A stretch of 64,000 nucleotides of DNA, taken from the NCBI RefSeq assembly GCF_000218685.1, contig NW_006763295.1, positions 1 to 64,000 of the forward strand. Direction: 5' to 3'. The translations under genes were made by a program, and so were the position numbers. This DNA comes from Serpula lacrymans var. lacrymans S7.9 (Eukaryota > Basidiomycota > Agaricomycetes > Boletales > Serpulaceae). The notes beneath the pieces were generated by a model. It made no database searches and was not told where the DNA came from. It saw only the letters and a program-made list of their open reading frames with translations. Shown here in pieces: positions 1 to 10,178 of the stretch. Each line of letters starts with the position of its first letter. The stretch's first letter is position 1.

Positions 1-324
1 GATCATCCTAACCGGACAATCCCCGACCGCTTTAGCGGACTCCAGGATTGACACCACTCCTCTTCTTTCAGCTCATCTAGGACTGCTTTTGCCGCGTTCA
101 CTATCAAGGGTATCCACGATGCAGCATGCTCAGGAGTGTATGGAAACGGTGGACCTTTCAAGCCATTGGTACACACCAGGGTCATTGAGGATGGGAACAA
201 CAGCCTGCTCGTCCTTGGCACGAGGGGGTGTAATGATGATGTTATCGTTGGGACTAGGTAGTCGAAAGAAAGGTTCGCCAGTGGCCGAGTTGATTTCGAG
301 CGGGTATAACTGGCTATGTGACAT
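1..324 (-). CDS. GNAT-family N-acetyltransferase, 5' part, apparent frameshift
   Basis: The minus-strand frame starts at 324 (MSHSQLYPLEINS...) and reads into a conserved start of small fungal acetyltransferases: FFRLPSPNDNIIITPPR followed by NDPGVYQWLE. The family normally continues GPPFPYTPEHAASWI. That stretch is present, but in the next frame, so one extra A/T in the run at 156-158 separates the two halves. The second half continues to the left edge, where the gene is cut. The GNAT fold would transfer an acetyl group from acetyl-CoA; the substrate cannot be told. The single-base shift may be a sequencing error, an allele-specific break or a young pseudogene. No intron explains it, because the conserved residues abut exactly. 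Only about 105 codons are visible, without the acetyl-CoA-binding core. Confidence 0.7.
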
Positions 325-764
325 AGCTCTGGTCGTACAGCGTTTTCTTAAACCCAGCTTTTCCTTTCTGATACTAGATAAGCACCTTCATGTCCGTAAA
401 AGGATATCTACTACTACCGATAGCTCGCTCCATCTCGACCATCCTTTTTTCCCTCTACGCAACCTTTCAAAGCTTCCACTTCACTTTCCAAACGCGGGAA
501 GGAGCAAAGAACACAGTCGGAGCGAATCGTGTTATACATATACCCTACATTACATACTTCAAACAGTGATGCACACCTGGATGCTAACTATTGTGTGATA
601 CTACTTAACTACATGGGTTTTACTTTTGTAGGTCGACCTGTAACTCATCCACTGGAAGCCGTACAAGACGTTCACCAGGTCCAGACGAAGTTGTTGAGGG
701 CTCTTCTGCGCCATCATTTTGCTGTTCGCGATTGGCCACTTGATTAAGATGTCAGATGATAATA
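325..764. other. Intergenic: GNAT upstream region and DAD2 3' region
   Basis: This 440-bp stretch holds the presumed promoter of the minus-strand GNAT gene and the 3' untranslated side of DAD2. Open frames here are shadows without family similarity. I see no repeat or RNA gene. Confidence 0.5.
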
Positions 765-1139
765 TTAGTGGAGTAGATGGAACTGACGGAACAAGCTCAG
801 TATTCGAAACATATTTGGCCACTGCTCGAGCACTTGGCCATGAACTAGCGGCGTTATAGATGAGAGATTGTCAAATTATATACATAGGCAGGACACACCT
901 AATCCTGCATCTGCCATAACCTCGCAATCCTCACCGAGCCCTTCGACACGCTTTACAAATAGCGCGCTCGCTCGTTCAAGAGCTGCCACTGCCTCGAATT
1001 CTTTCTTTTTCTCTTGTAATCTCGCCATCGCAGCGGTATTATTGGCGTGTGATGCCAGTGAAGCTGCATGGGACATGCGGTTTGGGGCTACGGACTGGCG
1101 CATGTCTTGGTGTTGGGTGGTGAGGGTGCCAGTGAGCAT
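765..1139 (-). CDS. DAD2: DASH/Dam1 complex subunit Dad2
   Basis: Two exons (1139-899 and 844-765) with a 54-nt GT-AG intron in phase 1 give a 106-aa protein. Dad2 is a small coiled-coil subunit of the fungal DASH (Dam1) ring, which couples kinetochores to spindle microtubules. Family landmarks are in order: MSHAASLASHANN, then a charged helix LQEKKKEFEAVAALERASA, then GLGEDCEVMADAG, and across the splice VHGQVLEQWPNMFRILSLF. The last segment is the most diagnostic. Length matches fungal Dad2 (about 100-130 aa). An internal Met (MRQSVAPNR...) could be the true start instead of 1139. The gene lies head-to-head with MED12, with about 350 bp between starts. Confidence 0.9.
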
Positions 1140-1489
1140 TAGTAGCCGCCATCGCTGTGTTGATCACGTTTGGCTGTGTTTTCACAAAGCACGCCACTCA
1201 GTTGCTCAATGTTCTGAAAGACGAGCACGCGTTCTTCTGGCTGTTGGTGTTATTATCAACGATACTGCTGAGCTGCTGAACGCAAGAAAGGACGCCGACA
1301 TGAATGAGAAATACTAGTAGTCATAATTAAATCATAGGTGAGGTCGTAGGAATAACGTTCTCACGCAAGACACCGGATGTGGCAGGGACGAATCTGGGGC
1401 AGCTTCCATTCATATCGTGGCTTTCGACGTTTCCTGGCATGAGGATACGAGTGAACCCATTCAGCAAACTACAGAGATAGTTGGGAGAC
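1140..1489. promoter_or_regulatory. Divergent promoter region DAD2 / MED12
   Basis: A 350-bp interval separates the divergent starts of DAD2 (-) and MED12 (+). It must hold both promoters, unless MED12 has an upstream exon. I recognise no specific motif. Confidence 0.4.
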
Positions 1490-4400
1490 ATGCGAGAAGG
1501 TAAGAAGGATAAGGAGCCGCTACCGATATATGAGTCACATCCCCCTCAATGGCTTCCAAGGACACATAAGTCAGCAGACGTCGGTGAGAGTATATGAATA
1601 TTCGTGCCCTGTGTCTTGTCTGAGAGGTTTGCAGGGTATCCTGGATTCTATCCTCCTAGACCTGGCCAAGATGAAGACATCCTATCAGAAGCGAATGTGA
1701 AAAATGGATTTGTGTTGGCTGCGTCAGTCCAGGTGAAGTCATACCTGCTTTAAACGCTTACTTGCTTTAACGCAATTGCAGTCCGAATATTCGACCACTA
1801 CAGATACAATCAAGCAGGATGTTACCAAAAACATTTTTGACGAGAACGCGGTAATGGACTTAGAAAATCTGATGAACGAAATCTTCTCCAGGCGTGTAGA
1901 AAATATACCCCTCATACCGTCAGTTCCTTCTCATTATCTCTCAGCACTTATAGCGCTTAAGCTGTACTAGACCTTCAACGTTCAAAATTCCTTCCAGAGT
2001 AACTGCAAACGACGCCAAGCGTCAAGCATGGTTCGCTGACCTCGCTAACCCCGATGTGCCACTTTATAAGTTAGGAAAAAGTGTACCGCATGGCGCCAAA
2101 GGACATGATCTCCTAGATTTACTTCACACAAACAATGTAGCCATTCATAGGGCTGTTTGGTTCCTCCGTGTTTTTGGCGCTAATGAAACGGTACATGAAT
2201 ACCCCTGATGATATGACCCCAGTCAGCTCACTATAGACATAGGCTGGCCTACGTAACAAGCCATCGTACAATCCAACGCAGTATAGTGTCGACTGGGCGA
2301 TTGTGGTGACGAGTTACTTGAAGAAACAACTAGCTGACATCGCATTGCCGAGTGCTCCACGACCCGGTTTGAACATCAAGCAGACATTCAAAGGCGTATT
2401 GTCAGATGCTGACACAAAAGAACGCTGGATTTCGCGTTTCACTTACTGGTATGGGTTACTGCAATAATATGTACACCATCTTTACTGAAAGACAACGCAG
2501 TCTCAAACTATTGAAGACTTTTTATTCTGAAGGATTAGTCGATAATCGAATATTTCTAGTTTGGCTCGTACAGCAAATGTCCTCCTGCAACCTCGCTCAA
2601 GCCGGTTTCGTCGCTCGACTCGCCGACGAATATCTGGATGGTTTGCTTGGCAATCGAGCTTTGGCCCGACCCTTTGTTGAAGCCTGTCTCACAAAGCTAT
2701 CAGAGGTACGTTCGTGTTCAACCCATCGTATTGTCAAACTTCTAGACAATTCAAAAGATCCACACCACTTTTGCTCAAAATCATCTTATGGACCTGGAAG
2801 GACTTTTAAAGACCCTTTTGCAAGTCAGCACGTCTTCCAATGTTTTGATTAGTGAGACATCCTTCCTGATCTGTCGAATATATAGCGAATATGTATGACA
2901 CTCTCGGATGCCTTCGTTAGTCCAAGCGTGTGGACAGCACACTCCTCTCTCATAACAGAAGCTTTGTCATCCAACCTCGCTGGGCAGCCTGGAGGCGATC
3001 AACTACAAAGTCACAAAGATGTTTTATCTATTCTTCTCGACAACTTGACCGACATAAAGCGTCGTAATGAAGCAATGCTCTTCCGCAATCTTCCACCTCG
3101 CGCTCTGGCGCGAATGGGATCTGTTGTTGCCGACATCCAGGTTCTCACAACACCCATTCATTATATGCATTTCAACTGACTTCGTTACAAAGGTTCTCAA
3201 TTCCATATCCAGCACTACAGATCTTGAGAGCGTGGCCTTCTTCGATGATGCATCCGACGCCGCCTCCACATTTGGAGAGAAGCTCGACATACTGCTCACT
3301 TGGAGTGTCACTCCGCTTCAGTACGGCGAACATCGGCCTTATGCTGCCATTACCCTTCTTCGCCGCTGGCGTGAGCGTAATGGAAATCGCGCTATTCGAC
3401 GAGACGTCTCTTCTCCTGAAGCTTTCCTGCAAGATCAACTCTTTGACTGGCTTGATTCATCCGATATAGCTGGTGAGCCAGGGAACTTGAGGTCAGTAGC
3501 AGTACTCTTCGGAAAGTTTGTCAAACACGAGTTGTTCTCGTATGCAAATTACGTGACGCGGCTAATAGCTCGTGGTGAACCTTCGCTGTCCTACACGCAG
3601 GTTAGTTCGCATACTCCGATTTCTTTACTTCTCGCAGATTTGATTAGCTCTTGCTATTAACAGGAGCCTGGATCCCGTCATCGTGACTTCCTCCGATGGA
3701 TTCCCATACATGAACTCACGCCGTCACTAGTCAACCAACGCAAAGTCACTCTTCATGGTGCGAGGGCCCGAGAGACCCCAGAAGATCTCAGCGAACGTGA
3801 AATTCGTCGCGAGATTAGAGCCGTCCTTCCCATTGTGTTTGGAGGTCTTGCCTGCTTACTTTTCTTGGTGATATATATGTAGCTCACAAGTGTTTAGGAG
3901 TCTCCCATCCGCAATTTGACTCCATAGCCGCTTTTCGGGAAAGTTGTCCGACTTTACTCGTTGCGCCTCGCTTTGAGCAGGTGAGAACTTACAAGCAGTG
4001 GTTTTTGCCCAATTTTCGCAAGTATATCGGAGGGTTAGCATTAATATTCTGCTATGAAATGGTGCTCGCTACTCACGTCCGAGGATTAGTCACGCGCAAG
4101 GATCTGTCAACCAAGAAAATCTCCTCAAATCATATTGTACGGCAGTAGAGCTCTTGGACATGACAAAATGTTTCGGATCCATGTTAGAGGTAGGTACAAG
4201 CCGAAAATATTTCTTACATTTTACAAACTTCGTTTAATTGCAGCTTAGTCTTATTATATTGGAACACGCATCAAGTGTAGACTTATTGACAGCAGTCAAC
4301 GAAACATTTCACAGATTCGCGACCATCTGGACATCCATGAATGTCACTGGCACCATCACTGCTGCACTGCATGCCGCCCATCTAGTGTGGAGAACCCGTG

Positions 4401-7289
4401 GAATACAGATGCGGTCATTACTCGCCTTGTTGGTAGAAATGGACAACGGCAGGCATTTAGATGTGACGTCTCGAGAGCATGTGGCTGCTGACATCGCCTC
4501 TTTTACGCATGTTAGAGTTTTCTCTCTACAATTAGACAAACTCCTATTGAAAAATTCACTACAGGCTCTCAATCCTGAGACAGACCATCCGAATCCAGTT
4601 CCTTCCCGCCTCCCTGAGATCCTCCTTCTTGCAGAGGATCCAAATCCAGAGGGTCCTTCGATACTTGCCAACAGCCTTTGGTACAAATACCGGACAGCCT
4701 TTGATTGGGCCTGGAAGGTCTGGGATAACACTGTCGCAAGCCTTCGCCTAATTCCAAATATGACCAATGAGACGACAAACCGACATTCTATCGCTCTTCG
4801 ATATGGCCATTTTCTTTTGCATATCGACAAGCATCTTCCAGGGGGTTTCGATGACCAGGTACTCCAGTGGTTTTTAGGTACTGGCAAGAACGAGGTGTCT
4901 GGGCTATGCGCCGAGGCGTGGGACGTCCTAACAGTGGTCTTACTTTATCTCTGTATCCAGGGTGCTTTATCAACGACCTCAATTCTGAGAGGCCTCGTCT
5001 ATCCTGCATGGCAGCTCGCTGCCAATGTAAGTTCAGACCATGAAGCTCAATCACTACGCAGATACTTAGAAGCTGCAAATCGTCTTTTTGACTTGCTTCT
5101 ACTACAGGAGGGTGGCAGCATCACGAGCACATTACCTGTCGAGCTTTTAGATTTACAACGAATTCGCACCCGAAGGCAGGATGTATTCCGGGAACCCCAT
5201 TTCTCACTATTTGTCAGCAACATCCCCACTCTCGTATTTATCGAAAAAAACATGGTCCTTTCCGATGACTTTCGTCAACTAGCGGCTTCATTGCGATGTT
5301 CGGCATGTGAGAATGATGACTTCAGACAGTCATGTTATCGGAATTTAGAGATTGTTCGTGCGAGTTTTGAACACCCATTGCAGTCGGACGCGATAGCGGA
5401 ACCTCTGTGTGAACCGTTGGTGAATGCTCTCAAGTTGATCTTGAGCGATTTGAGTTCAGGTTCGTTATCGCTGTAGCCTTTTTTTTTTTTGGGAACTCGA
5501 CTACTGACGAACAATAGGAGGTTCAAATGTCCACTCTTTTCTTAGTCGCGATATGTCTACGGTGCTAAGTCCTTGGAGGCTCGCTGCGACTGCCATCCAA
5601 ATGCAGTTTGCTCTTAGACAACTAGGGCGTGCACTAGGTAATGAGCTGACTAGTAATGCGGCAGGCGAGTCTCTCGACAAGATGACATCAACACTGTTCC
5701 ATCACTCTATGACTTCTGAAGAAGCTTACTTTATTGCTGAAATGGCAAAAGGTGTTGACGGACCAGTCGCTGTTAAGGCAAGTCCTCAAATTGATATATG
5801 CGGGCGTTATTCCCATACAACCTACCTAGTTCATAAACAACGGTTTTCAATACATCATCGAAGTCTTCAGCAATATCCCTCAGCCAGCTCAATCCGCCGT
5901 CCTGTTAGACCGTGTTGAAAGAGCTGGCGAAGTGGTTCGAGTTCTATCGCATGTTGCTGAGCCACTACGGGAGGCCGCTCGATTCGCACATCTACAGGTC
6001 GATATTCCAACGCAAGAAATGCTGGTCACTGTTATATATGGAATGTTTAACACTGTGGAATCATTGTTGACTAGCGCAGCGGACGACTCAGAGACGGCAT
6101 CACAAGCAACTCATACACTGGTTTTTCTCGCTCGTCTCTTGCAATTTGATCTTGGTTTTGCCGGGATGTGGACCTCGAAGTTTCGAGAAGCTGCAAGTAA
6201 TTTATGTACAACTTTATTTCGCCTTGTCTTGGTAGGCAGCTCTTTGTCCCTTTAATCAAACAAATATTTACCATAAACCACAGCTTCATGCCTCAGGTCC
6301 ATTTTTTGGTCTTGTAGCGTATCCTTTACTATTGGATACTTTGTTTTATCTCATCGACGGTAGGTCTCATGACTCTGATCGGTCAACTCTCAAGACTCAC
6401 CTAATGCATGCATCTAGAGCTCTCAACGCAAGCGAAAAGTGGAACTCTCGATTATTTTAGATATTATCCCAATCTTACCGAGTCTGATTTATCACACGAC
6501 ATACCTATTGAGTACCGACAACAACTTTGCACCTTACTCCCACAACTCCCGGCCAATCCAGTCGTGATCAACCTTTCGAACGCCTATCGTGACCCCTCTG
6601 GCCACCTTGTTCACGGGTCACCTGTCTTAAATAGACCCTGGGAATGGACCGAAAATTTAGGTGAACCTGCTGCACCTATGAACTCCGACGAAGAACACAA
6701 GGAGAGGGAGGAACAGGTGAAAAACTCTGCCTCGCTCTCGCTCGAACTCTTCGCTGCGCGCCACGCAGGTGGACGTATTATCCGCAGCTCCGGGGTTGTA
6801 GAGGAGCCGCGTACAGAAAGTGACATTCGATTGTTCGAGGATAATGTGTCGTCGGAGAGCATATATCGACGAGACTGGAGGGAAAGCCGCTTAGAGTTCC
6901 AACGGGAACTTAAAGCCAGTGGGAATGTTTTCAAAGGAGAGGAGGGGGACGAGGTCGGGGCACTGCATGTATTCGCGACGCAGGGAAGGGCGCCATCACG
7001 TAGGACTTCTCCCGCCTCATCAGTCAAATCTCGTGGTTCTGCTCATGGTTCACTGCGACAAAGTCCTGGGCAGCTGTCTTATCACCGCGCCTCCACATCC
7101 ACAATGAGTGAGTCCATCGAAGTGGACAGTGCTGGTACTTCGAGCTCAATCGTCAAGATATCCCACAAACGGAAGGTTTCAACTGATGATGAGGTCGAGA
7201 TTATAGAGGGTCCGTTGCCCAATACTTCACGCATGAAAAAAGCCAAAGTCAAGACAGCCACAACCAAAGCTAAAACAAAAAAACGATGA
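1490..7289 (+). CDS. MED12: Mediator kinase-module subunit MED12 (Srb8)
   Basis: Seventeen exons assemble into about 1,647 aa: 1490-1583, 1635-1732, 1782-1918, 1971-2190, 2243-2448, 2501-2705, 2746-2823, 2886-3140, 3193-3600, 3664-3844, 3898-4033, 4090-4189, 4244-5459, 5518-5777, 5830-6231, 6284-6359, 6418-7289. MED12 links CDK8/cyclin C to Mediator in the nucleus and stimulates the kinase. Diagnostic blocks are LPIYESHPPQWLP near the N-terminus, FKIPSRVTANDAKRQAWFA (around residue 115), VPHGAKGHDLLDLL, YSEGLVDNRIFLVWLVQQM, and KRRNEAMLFRNLPPRALAR. The C-terminal ~290 residues are Ser- and charge-rich and end in a Lys-rich tail that could act as a nuclear signal. Intron 14 (5778-5829) has a GC donor (AAG|GCAAGT). 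The ATG at 1490 is the first in frame after a stop at 1478. The gene converges on the RING gene. Confidence 0.93.
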
Positions 7290-7492
7290 AGACTGGTGTA
7301 ATGTGTATTTAAACTTGTAGCTCCTAATACAATGTCGTGGTTTCGAATTACAGCGGAGAACTGTAGCAAAACAAAGAACGCTGGTGTGTGTAGGTTAGGT
7401 TTCGCTGGTAATTGGAGAGGAAATTAGACATCTCGTGGTGGAGATTCTTGGTAGATATCCAGAATAACGGAATCGTTCGAACTGTAAATAAT

Positions 7493-8558
7493 TTAACGGA
7501 TCGATTGTATGACTGTGTGGGGGAAAAATCCATCGAATGGTCCTTCGTTGCGCGAGCCTTTTGATCTACAAACTTCTTTTCGAGGACTCAACTCTCCCAA
7601 AGCTTCAGCCATTTGCTGTACTATAGCCTTCAGTTTGAAGTCCTCCACAGGCCTCGTATAAACGCCGTGACGACACTTTGGGCAGGTGTATGGTGGTTGG
7701 AGTGATTGATATTGCGCGAGCATCAATTGCACTTGTTGCTGTAACTTTGCATCGAATAGAATGCTGGGATGCAGTAAAAGCGCTCGCGCTTGGTGAGGGA
7801 TCGTCTGACCTTGAATAAAATTGGGATGGACAGCCATGTGGTGCGTGAATGTCGCGCTGAACCAATCCTGTAGACAGGATTGACAAAATGAGTGACCACA
7901 TTCGGAGAGACTAAAACAAAATCAGTCCTGAGAAAGAATAAGAAGATAATAAAGCATATTTACATATAAGGGGTCCACATCTTAAGGGTGCAAACTTCAC
8001 AGGAGATGCTATCTTCGAGTTTGTTAACGTCCTTTAAGATTGTTTTAGTTGGTCGGTTTGTACGGTTATGTATTAAAAACTAACAATAAATTTCCGTTCT
8101 TTCTTTGTCACAGCCGAAGTTTGGCTGACACGGGACAGGTCTCTCTGATACTCTGCGTTAGACTGAGTGACACGTTAGTTTCGGAAAGTAGAACACAAAC
8201 GGATGGTTAAACCACACACCTGCTTTAGCTTCCTTATTTCTTTCTGCAGCCTCACGATCTGCTTGTCTGCAGGCTGGGCAGGCTTCTTCGGAGGGGTCTG
8301 CTCGTCGCCCGAGGTCAGTTCCACAATGTCGTCGGGGTCAATCACAGGGAGTGGTTTTTTGCTCTTAGTCTTGCGTGACTTGTCGGTGTACGACTTCTTG
8401 GAGGGGCCAGCTCTCTTGGCAAGAGGTTCGTCGTCGTCTGAGGATACAATAATGATGTCGGGGTGGCTGGTAGTAGTTGCTACAGGGCGTTTCTTCATAT
8501 TTATGTACGGAAGCACCGCAGACTGGGGCTGCCTGCTGGATGAACGTGTTGCAGGCAT
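7493..8558 (-). CDS. RING-finger protein, probable E3 ubiquitin ligase
   Basis: Four exons (8558-8220, 8150-8085, 8031-7964, 7910-7493) encode 296 aa. The N-terminal third is basic and Ser/Asp-rich (VSSDDDEPLAKR, KKSYTDKSRKTKSKK) and should be disordered and possibly nuclear. A short coiled coil follows (VRLQKEIRKLKQ and exon 2). The RING begins in exon 3 with CEVCTLKMWTPY and continues across the splice as LSECGHSFCQSCLQDWF. After a long insert the last pair is YTCPKCRHGVYTRPV. The widely spaced CxxC...CGHxFCxxCL...CPxC pattern supports a zinc-binding RING recruiting an E2. Substrate is unknown. Exon 2 (66 nt) is supported only by frame and splice signals. Confidence 0.82.
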
Positions 8559-8873
8559 ATTTGAGAGTAATGGGTATAAGTGTAGTCGAGACGCTGAAGA
8601 TTAAAGGAAAGACTAAGACACTAATGATTTGGTTTGAATCTGAAAGCAAAACGAAACGAAACGAAGTGGCGTTTGGTCACGTGATTTATTGCAAAGTTAT
8701 ATATTACTCGACGATGGGCTAGTAGATACATAATCTTCGCTCGTATATAGACCACTTACATTGAATCAGCCGATAATATCCACTCCCTTTGATCCCAGGA
8801 ATAAGTGTGACGTTTTGTTAGTATCCAGTCAACTACCGAAGCCACTGAAAATCAGTACTCACCATAAATATAG
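8559..8873. other. Intergenic: RING gene promoter and BTB gene 3' region
   Basis: The 315 bp between the start of the RING gene and the stop of the BTB gene, both minus strand, carries no recognisable gene. It should contain the RING promoter and BTB polyadenylation signals. Confidence 0.4.
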
Positions 8874-9755
8874 TTATATCGTACTCGGTAACCCATCAAT
8901 ACATTCGCGAATCAGGCGCAAAGTCTCTCCCTTGTCGTACAAAACACACATACAGTCTGGGTTGGGGCACTTGGCTTCCCAGCAGGCTCGAGCCTCTGCC
9001 CACTCTGTCAACCCATGATTAATGACGGTATCGCCCAGAGGTCGAACATCCATTTCCAGAATCACTCTGTATTTTAACTCTCTCCAAGTATGGTGATCGA
9101 TCTGGCGCCTGCACCTAGGACAATGAGCCACGTTCGCGGCTGATCCTCCCACGAAAGGATGCTGATCAAGGCGTTGCCGAATTCCTTCGCGTCGATCACG
9201 GTGTAGCTGGAACAGATCAAGGATAGCATCTGTTCCGAGTTTGCGTAGAATAGAGCGGTATTCAAGGGCGTGGACATTGATGGTCAGCGTCTGAGTCGAG
9301 GCGTGCTTTGTCTCACTTTCCCATCCATAGCGGCTGGCTACAGCGTAGAGGCGAAGTGGCTGGTCAAGGAGGGGAGGTGTCATAACAAAAATACGGACGA
9401 GCGACATTGGGCCTGGCATATCGTATTTCTCGGCCGCGAATAGTAAAGCGTCGACTTCGTCATAAGAACTTAGAGGTATTATAGGTAGTCCACAAATCAT
9501 GCGAAGAATCTTTTCAAGGGTATCGGTGTCTTCGTCGAGATGTATTACTTCTGGATTTGTGGATGCGTTTCTTTGAGGCATTGAAAACAAAGAGCGAAAC
9601 CAGCCAGACGTTGTTTTCAAAGTGTAAGAATGAACGCGGAACAGACTTCGGTCTTTGGCACCTAGAATAACGTCTCCATCGGGAGATGAGAAAAACGGAT
9701 GGAATGTCTCTTCGTTCACGGGCTGATATTCTAAGACCTCATCCTCCGCTTGCAT
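8874..9755 (-). CDS. BTB/POZ domain protein, intronless
   Basis: A single uninterrupted frame of 293 aa, unusual here because most neighbours are intron-rich. Residues about 18-95 match the BTB/POZ pattern of expanded agaricomycete families: FFSSPDGDVILGAKDR, FRVHSYTLKTTSGWFRSLF, then VIHLDEDTDTLEKILRMI, and DALLFAAEKYDM. BTB domains dimerise and often bridge substrates to cullin-3 ligases, but members of these expansions lack assigned functions. The C-terminal half has Cys pairs (CPRC near 217, then CWEAKCPNPDCMC near 265-277) that could bind zinc; this is inference. The divergent kinase gene starts about 420 bp away. Confidence 0.85.
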   Translation of the reverse strand: MQAEDEVLEYQPVNEETFHPFFSSPDGDVILGAKDRSLFRVHSYTLKTTSGWFRSLFSMPQRNASTNPEVIHLDEDTDTLEKILRMICGLPIIPLSSYDEVDALLFAAEKYDMPGPMSLVRIFVMTPPLLDQPLRLYAVASRYGWESETKHASTQTLTINVHALEYRSILRKLGTDAILDLFQLHRDRREGIRQRLDQHPFVGGSAANVAHCPRCRRQIDHHTWRELKYRVILEMDVRPLGDTVINHGLTEWAEARACWEAKCPNPDCMCVLYDKGETLRLIRECIDGLPSTI

Positions 9756-10178
9756 CGTGATGCGCGCTCAGTACTAGTGGTGATACAATCCAAGACCAAT
9801 GCAAAATCGTGCTGCCAGAGTTGTACAATGACCTGAAGCTCGGAATGGATTGCCTGGGTGATAAATGGAAATACTATCATAGGGAGGTCATTTCATGGAT
9901 TACTTACCTCGTAATCGTGAAGACTAGTTAAAGAAAAGAAAATCGAGTTACAGGATTCAGCGCTCATGTAGTCACAATAAGCAACAAACGATACCAAAAT
10001 TTGGCACCTAATCTATGGTTAAGGTCAGCAATTTGGATCCGTTGCTATGATCATTGTCTTGGATAGCATCGCCATTTTGAATCTGAATACTGTGACTTCG
10101 AAACGTTGACGCCCAGCCATACTTATAAGATGCTTTCCATCGACGGTCAATTGAAGGAAGCCCTTTCTTGTCATCGTC
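9756..10178. promoter_or_regulatory. Divergent promoter region BTB gene / kinase gene
   Basis: This 423-bp interval lies between divergent starts of the BTB gene (-) and the kinase gene (+). No coding segment is supported. An additional 5' exon of the kinase gene here is not excluded. Confidence 0.4.

Noticed and set aside
89..598. 169-codon plus-strand frame
   Set aside because: It lies opposite the acetyltransferase and its upstream region, has no family similarity, and its composition follows the antisense of the real gene.
3981..3998. Possible intron at a GTGAGA donor inside MED12
   Set aside because: It would be only 18 nt. Reading straight through keeps the frame and conserved sequence (FEQVRTYKQWFLP), so no intron is called.
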